The notes under the pieces: model-generated
The model's input: only the letters and a program-made list of their open reading frames with translations
Told to the model about the DNA's origin: nothing
Database searches by the model: none
Assembly (NCBI GenBank): GCA_947501475.1
Contig: CANMWA010000014.1
Location: 1-64,000 of the forward strand
Reading direction: 5' to 3'
DNA length: 64,000 bases
Source of the DNA: an uncultured Aquimarina sp.
GTDB lineage: Bacteria > Bacteroidota > Bacteroidia > Flavobacteriales > Flavobacteriaceae
In this document: piece after piece, positions 55,274 through 63,718 of the stretch
How the letters are laid out: every line of letters begins with the position of its first letter
Numbering within the stretch: the stretch's first letter is position 1
Translations under genes and position numbers: made by a program

Positions 55274-57259
55274 ATGAAAATTGCTAAATTATTAATACTA
55301 ACATTGATTATATCGCTAAACACTGTCTTTGCTCAACAAAACAGTATGATAAAGAACATACAAAATGTAGAAGGATCTTCCTTGGTACTGCCACAAATTC
55401 AGGTAGTTCCCATAAAAGATACTAAGACAGCAAGAAATTATGAATTGTATATAGAGTTGCCAGAAGATTATTCTGAGAACAATAATAAAACGTATCCTGT
55501 CCTTTATTATACAGATGCCATGTGGCATCTTGAAATGCTATCGGGCTCTACAGAATTCATGTTGGAAGACGTTATTCTAGTCGGGATATCCTGGCAGAAG
55601 GACGTAGCAGAAGATTTAAAACAACAATATGGAGCTCACGCCAGCCGATTTACCGATTATTCGTTCTGGAAAAAAGCCAACCCCAATCATCCTAAACTGA
55701 AATTTGGCCAAGCTAAAAATCACTTAGCATTTATTCGCAACGATGTTATCCAATATGTAGATAACAACTATCGCACTGATCCAGACAGTCGCACCTATTT
55801 TGGTTACTCACTAAGCGGTGCATTCGGTGCTTATATACTATTGACTCAACCTGATACTTTTGATAATTACATTCTTGGTAGTCCTTTGGGCAAAGGCTTA
55901 ATTCCATACCTTTCTGAGATTAATACCAAATTAGGAGCTTCCGAGTCAAATGAGAACAATCCATTGCATGCTAACGTATATATCGCCTATGGCACATTAG
56001 AGAAAGAAAAGGACGAACCTATAGACGAATTTATTAAATTACTGGATAGTAGAAAAAATTTAGAAGTATCCATTCAAAATAAAGTAATTGAAGGTAGTCA
56101 TCAAACCGCTTTCCCAATGATTGCTGTAGAAAGTGTCGCTTGGTTGTCATCCTTAATGAGTCCTGTTTCAAATACTAACAATGAGATCTCATTCTGGGAT
56201 ATTCCGCATCTCAATAAAGCATTTGTCACTACAACGCCAGAGGACAGAAAAGACGGACTATCAGTAGTAGATACGTTATCGGTAAATAGCAATGATCGAA
56301 ATGCCATCCTCAAATTGTCTCAGGAAATTTTTGAGGGCAAACATGGAAGCTATGATGCGGTACTCATTTCACATAAAAACAAATTAGTTTTTGAATCTTA
56401 TTATAAAAAAGGGCGTATCAACGTCCCACATGGACAAGCATCAGCAGTAAAAGCGTATACCAGTTTGGTTTTGGGTAGAGCAATTCAAATGGGTTACCTA
56501 TCTATGGAAGATCTAGACAAACCTTTGATTAGTTTTCTAAAAAATGTTGATCCTAAAAAAAATACCAAAGGAGCCGAAAAAATCACACTACAAAAGGCAT
56601 TGACCATGCATGGTGGATTGAATATAGATAGCGATCAATGGAAAGAAATTGAGAAAGATTCCTCGCGTCTAAAAGGCCAGGGGCTGGTTCAAACACTCCT
56701 AGAGCAAAGCAAACCTATAACCCAGGATTCTCAGACGTATTTGTATGGTAATTTCAATCCCATGTTGGTGATGACGGTTATTGATGCTGTTGTCCCAGGA
56801 ACGGCTGAGGACTTTATTAAAACTGAGCTACTTGACAAACTCGGCATTACAAATTATAAATGGTCAACTCATATTAGTGGTTTGCCAGAAGCAGGTGGAG
56901 GTGCAAGTATCATGTCTCGCGATATGGTCAAATTGGGTAATTTGGTTCTCAATAAGGGTAAATTAAACGGTGAGCAGCTTATTTCTGCAGAATATCTTGC
57001 CAAAGCCACTAGTGGCATTGTGAAACCTACTCAAGATTGGATGCCTAAGGACTATCGTTACGGTTATTTTTGGTATCAAACACTCATAAAGATAGGCGAT
57101 AAAAATTATGATACCACATTTGCTTGGGGAGGCGGTGGACAACGAGTAATTGTAATAGAAGAACTTGATTTAACCATTGTAATTTCTGGTCATGATAGTG
57201 ACGATAAAATAATGACTCAAATTTCTGAAATCATTATACCAGCGTTTGTTAAACAATAA
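55274..57259 (+). CDS. esterase and beta-lactamase-fold hydrolase fusion
   Basis: 661 residues with a signal peptide ending VFAQQ. Residues 40-295 are an esterase-D-like domain (nucleophile motif FGYSLSGAFG, late His GSHQTAFP). Residues 315-661 are a beta-lactamase-fold serine hydrolase (S-A-V-K motif in QASAVKAYTS; YGNFNPML). The second half is a close paralogue of the gene at 49542. The fusion joins two hydrolases that elsewhere in this window are separate proteins, suggesting linked substrates. Confidence 0.85.
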   Translation: MKIAKLLILTLIISLNTVFAQQNSMIKNIQNVEGSSLVLPQIQVVPIKDTKTARNYELYIELPEDYSENNNKTYPVLYYTDAMWHLEMLSGSTEFMLEDVILVGISWQKDVAEDLKQQYGAHASRFTDYSFWKKANPNHPKLKFGQAKNHLAFIRNDVIQYVDNNYRTDPDSRTYFGYSLSGAFGAYILLTQPDTFDNYILGSPLGKGLIPYLSEINTKLGASESNENNPLHANVYIAYGTLEKEKDEPIDEFIKLLDSRKNLEVSIQNKVIEGSHQTAFPMIAVESVAWLSSLMSPVSNTNNEISFWDIPHLNKAFVTTTPEDRKDGLSVVDTLSVNSNDRNAILKLSQEIFEGKHGSYDAVLISHKNKLVFESYYKKGRINVPHGQASAVKAYTSLVLGRAIQMGYLSMEDLDKPLISFLKNVDPKKNTKGAEKITLQKALTMHGGLNIDSDQWKEIEKDSSRLKGQGLVQTLLEQSKPITQDSQTYLYGNFNPMLVMTVIDAVVPGTAEDFIKTELLDKLGITNYKWSTHISGLPEAGGGASIMSRDMVKLGNLVLNKGKLNGEQLISAEYLAKATSGIVKPTQDWMPKDYRYGYFWYQTLIKIGDKNYDTTFAWGGGGQRVIVIEELDLTIVISGHDSDDKIMTQISEIIIPAFVKQ

Positions 57260-57707
57260 TCCCATAAAAACAAATTGAGATTACGGACCATCAAAAGTTT
57301 AATGTTTAGTATGTAGTAGTTTTGCGTCAAAAGTCATTCTAAGGTCCAAAATATCGATTCTACGACAGTATTAGATTGCTATAGTATTATACTATTGCCC
57401 GTATACATCATTTAATTAGATCTAAGATTTCATACAGACTCGTAAATCTCATATTTATAATATTTAGACATAGTTTTATAATGTACTTGCGTTATGTCAC
57501 TTTGCTTGGGAAAAGTAAAGTTTTATAGTTCTACACATTCTTTAAAAGTTTTCTAACGAAAAGTTTATTTTTAAAAAGGTAATGCAACACTTATTGCCCG
57601 AAACGACTTGTTTCCTGAGCTTGTCGAAGGGATAGGAAAGTAGGGTAATGTGTGTGGAATGGGAAACTTATCCTAAAACTTATTTATAAAATATTAAATT
57701 AATTTTC
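57260..57707. other. 448-bp intergenic region
   Basis: It holds copy B of the 129-bp repeat (57360-57486) and a dispersed-repeat fragment (CCTGAGCTTGTCGAAGGGAT near 57615). No gene is seen. Confidence 0.6.
57360..57486. repeat. 129-bp direct repeat, copy B
   Basis: Copy of 51849-51977 in the same orientation, differing by scattered substitutions and two short indels. It follows the fusion hydrolase gene as copy A follows the PD40/hydrolase run. Confidence 0.7.
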
Positions 57708-58877
57708 TTATAAACATGAAAGTCCATCAGTGAGACGGATTTCTGTATTGTATTGCGTATATAGATCACATATTTCTTTTGGAATTGAAGTTAAAAAATA
57801 ACTCCTAGATAAATCTAATAATTCTAAATTACTTAGATTACCTATTTCTACAGGGAGGTTAGTCATATGATTACCGATTAAGTATAATCTTTTTAAATCA
57901 CTAAGGTTACTAATTTCTTTTACAATACTTTTTATTCCATTCTGTTCAAGGTTTAAAATTTTTAAGTTACTAATGCTACAAATTTCTTCTGTAATAATTC
58001 TTAATCTGTAGTTATTTGAGAGGTCTAACTCCTCTAAATTACTTAGTTTTTTAACTTCAGGCGGTAGATTTGCAAGATTATTGTAATTTAAGTCTAATAT
58101 TTTTAAATTGCTGAGATTTCCAATTTCAGGTGGTAGATTTGTTAATTCATTAGCAATTAATTGACGAGTATCACCACTGCTAAATACACCCAAGCCTAAC
58201 TCTAATGTTTGCAAACTACGTAAATTACCAATTTCTGGGGGTAAAACCTTTAAAAGATTACCGTCTAAAATTAATTCAATTAAATTATCTAATAACCCGA
58301 TTTCAGGAGGAATACTTCGTATATAATTAAACTCAAATGTTAGTTTTTTTAAATTTGTTAAATTACCAATCTCTGATTCAACATTGGATATGTTGTTATA
58401 AGAAATGTCTAATTCAACAAGTTTTTTGAAGTTAAAAATCTCTTTGGGTATTTCAGTAAAAAGATTTCTCGTTAAAATTAATTTTTCTAAATTAATTAGA
58501 TTACCAAATTCTTTTGGAAGGTCATCATCTGATAAACTATTATTTCCTAAATTCAACTCTCTTAAACCTGTTAATAATCCAATTTCTGGAGGTAGTTGTG
58601 TCTCATCGCATTCGCCAGTACATCCATCTTCTAATGAAAGGTCCAGTTTTATTACTTTACCATTTATATGGGTAACTCTATCCCAAGAATCCATCGTATC
58701 TGCTTCAAAATCCCATTTTATGACGTTTTTCATATCAGGGGGTAGCGTATTATACATAAAAGTGAGTACTTGACGGTCTGTGGTTAGTATAGGACGATCA
58801 TCATCATCAGCACAACTTAAATGTAATAAAGTAAGAATAATTAGTATACTTATTTTCCCCGTTGTTTTTAATATCAT
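57708..58877 (-). CDS. leucine-rich-repeat lipoprotein
   Basis: 389 residues. Lipobox LHLSC (Cys about 22). About eleven LRR units follow from residue 100, of the shape LxxLxxLxLxxNxLxxLPPEIGNL (for example LVELDISYNNIS, LKILDLNYNNLA, LELLDLSRSYFL). The N-terminal 95 residues hold a short Cys-containing cap. It should be surface or periplasmic and bind proteins or peptides. It is a single gene. Confidence 0.85.
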   Translation of the reverse strand: MILKTTGKISILIILTLLHLSCADDDDRPILTTDRQVLTFMYNTLPPDMKNVIKWDFEADTMDSWDRVTHINGKVIKLDLSLEDGCTGECDETQLPPEIGLLTGLRELNLGNNSLSDDDLPKEFGNLINLEKLILTRNLFTEIPKEIFNFKKLVELDISYNNISNVESEIGNLTNLKKLTFEFNYIRSIPPEIGLLDNLIELILDGNLLKVLPPEIGNLRSLQTLELGLGVFSSGDTRQLIANELTNLPPEIGNLSNLKILDLNYNNLANLPPEVKKLSNLEELDLSNNYRLRIITEEICSISNLKILNLEQNGIKSIVKEISNLSDLKRLYLIGNHMTNLPVEIGNLSNLELLDLSRSYFLTSIPKEICDLYTQYNTEIRLTDGLSCL

Positions 58878-59336
58878 AAATGCAATTTATTAATCAAAGA
58901 TAATTTTTTTCCATCAAAAAAATATACAATAATTAAAAAAATGTTCATTATTTTCAGAATTATAGCATGTGCATAGAAATTATCTCGCAGAGTAATTTTA
59001 TGCTTATGCGGCAACGTCACGAGAATCGCATAAAAACTTTTTTCACGTATGATTAATCAAATACGCGATTTATAAACTACCTAAAAGTGTTTGCTTTTTT
59101 TTGCGTTGGCTATGTGGCTGAATATTGTGTGTAGAATAAAATGCCAAAAGCATTTTGTTATACAAAACAATCGAGCGTATAGGCAGCGGCAATTTTATAC
59201 TTCGACAAGCTCAGCATAAACTTCACGGCAAATTATAGCTACAAATGTCAAACGTGAGGTTTAATCATAAACGCCTTAAAATAATTTTAATGACCCAAGT
59301 AGCTAATATTACTATGAAATAGAATTATTCTGGGAT

Positions 59337-59364
59337 ATTTTACATAGTATTAAATTATAGCTAC
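59337..59364 (-). other. degenerate dif-like site, reversed orientation
   Basis: Read on the minus strand it matches the intact site at 63741-63768 at most positions: the plus strand has ATTTTACATAGTAT, T, AAATTATAG, C, TAC where the complement of the intact site has ATTTTACATAATAT, AAATTATAG, TAC. Two single-base insertions and one substitution separate them. It could be a scar of an older Xer-dependent insertion or inversion. Confidence 0.45.
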
Positions 59365-59396
59365 GGATGAGCTTAACGTGTCGCAAATTGGCTTTT

Positions 59397-59452
59397 ACAT
59401 AATTGCTGACGATATAGAACATCTAGCGATGTAGCTATATCTGCAATTATGT
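59397..59452. repeat. hairpin repeat element, copy 2
   Basis: GATATAGAACATC (59411-59423), loop TAGC, GATGTAGCTATATC (59428-59441) copy the hairpin at 44872-44902. Relative to copy 1 an A-T pair becomes G-C and a C-G pair becomes T-A. Outer arms TTTTACATAATTGC and GCAATTATGTAAAA extend the stem here and resemble the XerD half of dif. Confidence 0.55.
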
Positions 59453-59490
59453 AAAATACTACGTATGTGCCAATTTGCTACAATATACAT

Positions 59491-59518
59491 TTGTACTATA
59501 ATTTATAGTATGTTTAGC
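59491..59518 (+). other. left attachment site (dif-like)
   Basis: TTGTACTATAA, TTTATA, GTATGTTTAGC: the XerC-type arm and central region are identical to the right site, and the XerD-type arm differs, so this arm would come from the phage. Confidence 0.8.
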
Positions 59519-59523
59519 TGCGT

Positions 59524-59573
59524 AACTTGTTGATATTGAGTGAGGTGTCACTCAGCACCACTATATCAAGTTG
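59524..59573 (-). other. candidate rolling-circle origin in an inverted repeat
   Basis: The minus strand reads CAACTTGATAT at 59573-59563, identical over 11 nt to the phiX174 gene A cleavage site (CAACTTG/ATAT...). The strand is the coding strand of the phage genes, as in phiX174. The segment sits in a large inverted repeat (AACTTGTTGATAT ... ATATCAAGTT) that encloses the perfect hairpin TGAGTGA-GGTG-TCACTCA (59537-59554). Confidence 0.6.
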
Positions 59574-59685
59574 TTGTGGTGCCCGTACAATAATACGTTG
59601 ATTATTTATATGTGTCAAATTTAAGGTATTTATTTAACATTTATTTAACTTTTAAAAAAGTTTTTTGTTTTGTTTTTTTCGCTTC

Positions 59686-59748
59686 GGGGCTAGATAAGCC
59701 CCTTCGCTATACTCACAATAGCTAGAGCCACCCCTTCGGGATGGCTCT
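59686..59748. other. two stable hairpins in the phage non-coding region
   Basis: GGGGCT (59686-59691) pairs with AGCCCC (59697-59702). AGAGCCA (59724-59730) pairs with TGGCTCT (59742-59748) and encloses CCC/GGG. On the transcribed strand they are followed by A rather than T, so they are not classical terminators. In ssDNA they would fold, as complementary-strand origins or packaging signals do. Confidence 0.5.
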
Positions 59749-59775
59749 GCGGACTAACTCGATACTTACTAGTCT

Positions 59776-60180
59776 TTATTCCTTTTCTTTCTCCTTCGCT
59801 GCGCTTTGTTGTGCATGATCGTCATTAGACTTTGTTTCGGTAGTCGTTTCGTCCTTTACTTCCTTTGTTTGTTTTTGTTGTTGTTTTTGTTCGTTTTCTA
59901 CGTCTTCGATCATTTGATCGAGAGTTATTTGCACGTTTGTTTTTATATATTGTTGATCAACTATATCCATTTGTACAACTTTACTATAATCTATATCGTC
60001 AAAATTAACGCTCTCAGGATATTGTCCTTTGCGTTCTATTTCTGGCAGAATGCCTGTTGTGTGTTTTTCTAAAAGCTCTTTAATAGTATAAGAATCTCCT
60101 TGTATAGTTCTTGAAGGAAGTTTATTTACTTCCATGTGCTCCTTTTTAAGCTTGAATTTATATCTATTTTGTTTTTTCAT
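59776..60180 (-). CDS. microvirus internal scaffolding protein (VP3-like)
   Basis: 134 residues from ATG 60180; the open frame extends upstream to 60246 without phage-like sequence. Helical and acidic; the segment SRTIQGDSYTIKELLEKHTT and DDIDYSKVVQMDIVD are of the kind seen in microvirus VP3. The last 35 residues are Gln/Lys/Glu-rich (QKQQQKQTKEVKDE). It guides procapsid assembly. It lies directly after the capsid gene, a position differing from the usual order in gokushoviruses, as far as I remember. Confidence 0.65.
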   Translation of the reverse strand: MKKQNRYKFKLKKEHMEVNKLPSRTIQGDSYTIKELLEKHTTGILPEIERKGQYPESVNFDDIDYSKVVQMDIVDQQYIKTNVQITLDQMIEDVENEQKQQQKQTKEVKDETTTETKSNDDHAQQSAAKEKEKE

Positions 60181-60283
60181 AATAATGATGTTTTTAATGC
60201 TTCCTATGGTCGCTTTGTTCATTGGGGCAAAAAAAGGGTGGAGCATGTCCAGCCTTGTTTTATGTTTATATGCCCGCTAATTA

Positions 60284-61807
60284 TTATAATTGTGGGATAC
60301 TAAAATATGGCATTGGTCTTAATGCACTTATATTATGATGTATTTGTACCACTAATTCGTCGACATTTGGATCTTCTACAGCGAATATGCGCTTTGTGGG
60401 ATCTGATTGTACAAATTGCTGATTTAAAGCAGGTTTTGAATTAAATATTCTAGTCATTGTCCAGAAGGCTAAATTGTCCCTAAAATCTCCGTGTGTTGTT
60501 GATGGATTATATTTATACTCGGCATAACGTTGTTGATACCCAAATGTTTCTTCATTATCTTCAAGTACACTATCTAGGCCTACATAAAGCTCTGGTAATT
60601 TCACCTCTTGTTCGCCTAAATGAGCAAACTCAGGCCAGTAATAATCAAATTTATCTGTTTTAAACCATGTACGGTTTAATCCTTGTTGATACGAAGTTTT
60701 TGGCAATACTGAGATAATACCAACTATAAATCCATGTTCTTCGAATGTTTTACTATAACTGTTTGAATTTCCTACTGATATACCATGACCATTTAATTCA
60801 CCTACTGGCGTTGTTGTGCTATCAGCTGTTGCTAATACTTCTGAAATAACCACAGGTTGTTTACCACCGCCTAAATATTCTGGTCGTTGTAATCTTGCGT
60901 CAGAGGATTTCACACCAAAATGTGACAGTATCTGTTCTACATAACGAGAACCACCTCTCATTGATTTCTCTAACCACTTTTGTAACCTATTTGCTTTTCT
61001 AAGCTCGTTTATTGTAGTGGCATCTACTTCCAATCCTAATTGTTTTCTTGTTACTGTAGAGTCGTTTGCATATAAGCCTGCTTCTTTGTCGTCACCTCCA
61101 TCTGATACAAATACTGGTGTTACTGCTGCTGTTGAGGGCTGAAAGGTTGATTCATCTAGGAATACAGCTGTTTTAGCTACGCCTAATGGAAGTTGTGCTT
61201 CACCACCTTTTTGACTGTCAGGTCTGCACGATGTAAAATAATCTTTTTCCCAAGATCTATTTCGTAATTGTGACAGTGCTGTTAATTCAGGTTGACTAAT
61301 AGTACTGTTTTTAGTTATTGGAACTTTATCTTCTAAATCCTGATCTCTATACCACTCATTGTATATTAATTGATATGCTCTAAAAGGAAGAGCATTAACT
61401 TCTATTTGTAAAGCTGAACGATTGGCATCGGGCGGTATACCTAAATAATCCGCTAAACTGCCTTTTTGATATTGATTGCTATTAGTGGCTAAATTGATTG
61501 TAGGGAATGGAGGAGTAGCGTTACCGTCTTCTCCACCTGTAATAAAATCTTCCCATTCATTCCAAACTAATCTATTTGGTACAAAGAAAAAATGTGTATA
61601 TACATCTACTTTGTGCATTACTGGAGATAACATCGGTTGTAACCGTATAAGAGTTTCAGCATTATGCCTAAAACTGTCTCCAGGTACTACTTCTTGTAAA
61701 TAATTTGGGTATAATTTACCCATTTGCATAGTCATTTTACGTTCGTGACTTAAATCGAACTTGCTTCTTTTTGGTTTATTAACAAAAATGTTTTTGAACA
61801 TTGCCAT
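60284..61807 (-). CDS. microvirus major capsid protein (VP1/F)
   Basis: 507 residues, the normal size for this group. The hallmark entry KRSKFDLSHERKMTMQMGKL (13-32) and PNYLQEVVPGDSFRHNAETL are those of Microviridae F-type capsid proteins, followed by VDVYTHFFFVPNRLVWNEWE. A Thr/Gly-rich variable segment (about 195-350) would form the surface loops. It makes the icosahedral shell. No frameshift is present. Confidence 0.95.
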   Translation of the reverse strand: MAMFKNIFVNKPKRSKFDLSHERKMTMQMGKLYPNYLQEVVPGDSFRHNAETLIRLQPMLSPVMHKVDVYTHFFFVPNRLVWNEWEDFITGGEDGNATPPFPTINLATNSNQYQKGSLADYLGIPPDANRSALQIEVNALPFRAYQLIYNEWYRDQDLEDKVPITKNSTISQPELTALSQLRNRSWEKDYFTSCRPDSQKGGEAQLPLGVAKTAVFLDESTFQPSTAAVTPVFVSDGGDDKEAGLYANDSTVTRKQLGLEVDATTINELRKANRLQKWLEKSMRGGSRYVEQILSHFGVKSSDARLQRPEYLGGGKQPVVISEVLATADSTTTPVGELNGHGISVGNSNSYSKTFEEHGFIVGIISVLPKTSYQQGLNRTWFKTDKFDYYWPEFAHLGEQEVKLPELYVGLDSVLEDNEETFGYQQRYAEYKYNPSTTHGDFRDNLAFWTMTRIFNSKPALNQQFVQSDPTKRIFAVEDPNVDELVVQIHHNISALRPMPYFSIPQL

Positions 61808-61843
61808 AATTTTAATAATTTTAATTTATGATTACTTTAAAGT

Positions 61844-62761
61844 TTATATTACGTCTCCTTCAACAGCTTGTAAGTTTTGTTTACGAATCCTTGCTTTTAG
61901 CTGTTCGAGCTTGTATGGGGCTAGCTGATTTCCTAGCTCATATATTCGTTGGTCTTCTAATAATTCTAACTCTATTAACTTTTGCTCTGTTGTTTTGGTA
62001 ATCTCTTTTAATTGATCTTTACTGAATATCTTTTCCTTGTAATACCTTGGCATGCGCTGTATGCGCCCTGATGAGTTTTTGACTAGAGACTCCTTCCGGT
62101 TCTGGTGGTAGGTCGAATTGCATAAATAATTGGCTCCCAGCGCAGGTTTTCTTGACATTAGACTGAATTCGCCTTGCCTTCCTTTTTTTACAGTTCCCGA
62201 TTTTTTTAGGACATATTTGGTAGTGTAAGCTATTGTAGCTGCATTGCACTTTCCAATATGGACATATCCGTGTTTCCATATATTTTGTATTTGAGTTAAG
62301 CCCGTTTTGTCCTCTATTATAAATTCGGGCGATAAATTGAACATAATAATATGATAATGAGGACGATCAGTATTAGAACCATATTCACCACATGCATAAT
62401 ATCTTAGTTTATTTCTAATTGGATTAATACTTCGTTTAAAATTGCTATCTGAACGTTGTTGAGCGAATTTAATATTTGCCTTTCTGAGTCGTTTAATGAA
62501 GAGTTGGACATCACGTTTATTAAGCGTTGGTTGACCAACATTGTTTCTAGGTATTTTTTCATCGTCGTATGTTAAGGTTATAAAATAAGCGCTATAAGCG
62601 ACTTTTAATTCTTGCTCTAGTCTAAACGACCAGTCATTCCTTCTTTTTGATAAGCAAGAGTGGCAGCGACCACACGGGACGCTGACTTTACCATCCTTTA
62701 TGTAATCAAGTGCTGCACTCTTACTATCTGTCTTGATTGTTATGGGAGATAAGCAAGACAT
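61844..62761 (-). CDS. microvirus replication initiation protein (VP4), HUH endonuclease
   Basis: 305 residues. A zinc-type start (VPCGRCHSCLSKRR, 28-41) precedes the TLTYDD motif (63-67) and the HUH motif H135-Y-H137 (DRPHYHIIM). The catalytic pair Y179 and Y183 (AYTTKYVLKK) matches the two-tyrosine arrangement of phiX174 A-type initiators. It would nick the viral plus-strand origin and join the ends of new circles. Spacing to the capsid gene is 36 bp. Confidence 0.93.
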   Translation of the reverse strand: MSCLSPITIKTDSKSAALDYIKDGKVSVPCGRCHSCLSKRRNDWSFRLEQELKVAYSAYFITLTYDDEKIPRNNVGQPTLNKRDVQLFIKRLRKANIKFAQQRSDSNFKRSINPIRNKLRYYACGEYGSNTDRPHYHIIMFNLSPEFIIEDKTGLTQIQNIWKHGYVHIGKCNAATIAYTTKYVLKKSGTVKKGRQGEFSLMSRKPALGANYLCNSTYHQNRKESLVKNSSGRIQRMPRYYKEKIFSKDQLKEITKTTEQKLIELELLEDQRIYELGNQLAPYKLEQLKARIRKQNLQAVEGDVI

Positions 62762-62764
62762 GTA

Positions 62765-62881
62765 TTATAATCTATAGCCTGCACGTGATACTAAAACATT
62801 ACGCCCCAGTTTTTTTCCACGTTTTTTGCGTTTACGGCCATAAGACCTTTTTCTTTTTTTGTAATACGTTCTTCGTCTCAT
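62765..62881 (-). CDS. small basic DNA-packaging protein (J/VP8-like)
   Basis: 38 residues reading MRRRTYYKKRKRSYGRKRKK, then RGKKLGRNVLVSRAGYRL; more than half are Arg or Lys. It lies between the pilot and replication genes, where microviruses often keep a basic J-type protein that neutralises packaged DNA. Its stop lies 3 bp before the VP4 start. It is short, so the match rests on composition and position. Confidence 0.75.
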   Translation of the reverse strand: MRRRTYYKKRKRSYGRKRKKRGKKLGRNVLVSRAGYRL

Positions 62882-62901
62882 ATGTTTTGATTTTAATTAT
62901 T

Positions 62902-63696
62902 TTATTTCCAAGGGAGAAACTTGTTTCTTTGTTCATTAAGGTATTGTTGTATCGCTTTTTGAACTGAAATACCATTAGTTTTTGCATGTAATGCAATCAT
63001 TCTGAATAATAAATTATCTGATTGATATATGCCTTTCTCAGCTAATCTGTTTCTATGTCGTTTAAATGCTATTTCTAACTGTTTTTCATCATTTACTGAT
63101 AATTTAAGGGCATGATCGGCTTCAAGATTAGAAAGTTTTTGAGTCTCTTGTTCAGTTTTGGTTTTTGTCATATCAAATTGATATGGGTATAAAGCTTGAG
63201 ACTTTTCTAAGTCGAATCCTTTTTGTTTTGCTCTTGTAGTTAATATGTCATTATTTATTGCTTCATTGAGAGCGCGTTGTTCTGCTATCTTTGTTTGTGC
63301 CTGAATGTTACTAGTTTGAGCATTGGCTAACTTCATGTTTTGATATTGGCCAATTACTTGTGTAAAGTCTATCGGGAAAGCTTTATGATCGGCTGTAGGT
63401 GCCTGATATTTTGGCATTTGTCCTGAAGTGTTTCCTGCGACTGTACCTGTACCGTATACTAAGTTAGGATTTAATTTTGCTTTCTGAAGACGTTGCATTT
63501 GAGCTTCAGGTGAATTATATCTGTTTTGTCTATTCCACATTTCTAAATCTCTGGAATATTGATATTCAGCTAATTGCATATTAGCTGCGTTTTGGCGTCT
63601 TTGCGCTCGTCGTCTACTACCTGATCCGAAGATTGAACCTATAAGAGAAGCTCCACCGCTTATTGCTGCTGCGCCTACTAGTGCTGGAATTGGCAT
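62902..63696 (-). CDS. microvirus DNA pilot protein (VP2/H)
   Basis: 264 residues. The opening Ala/Gly-rich segment (PALVGAAAISGGASLIGSIF) and the hallmark RDLEMWNRQNRYNSPEAQMQ, followed by LQKAKLNPNLVYG, are those of VP2 pilot proteins. The middle is Gln/Lys-rich coiled coil. It delivers the viral DNA through the host envelope. It is the first gene of the phage transcript; a perfect palindrome lies 22 bp upstream. Confidence 0.93.
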   Translation of the reverse strand: MPIPALVGAAAISGGASLIGSIFGSGSRRRAQRRQNAANMQLAEYQYSRDLEMWNRQNRYNSPEAQMQRLQKAKLNPNLVYGTGTVAGNTSGQMPKYQAPTADHKAFPIDFTQVIGQYQNMKLANAQTSNIQAQTKIAEQRALNEAINNDILTTRAKQKGFDLEKSQALYPYQFDMTKTKTEQETQKLSNLEADHALKLSVNDEKQLEIAFKRHRNRLAEKGIYQSDNLLFRMIALHAKTNGISVQKAIQQYLNEQRNKFLPWK

Positions 63697-63718
63697 AATA
63701 TTTAGTTTTACATAATAC

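Larger units (their letters stand above)
58878..59490. other. 613-bp non-coding region left of the provirus
   Basis: No gene is credible. It contains a dispersed-repeat fragment (CTTCGACAAGCTCAGCATAA near 59203), a dif-like half site (about 59230-59247), a degenerate full dif-like sequence (59337-59364), and hairpin copy 2 (59397-59452). All dif-like pieces are detailed separately. Confidence 0.6.

Noticed and set aside
59686..59702. intrinsic terminator of the phage transcript
   Set aside because: The hairpin is followed by A, not T, on the transcribed (minus) strand.
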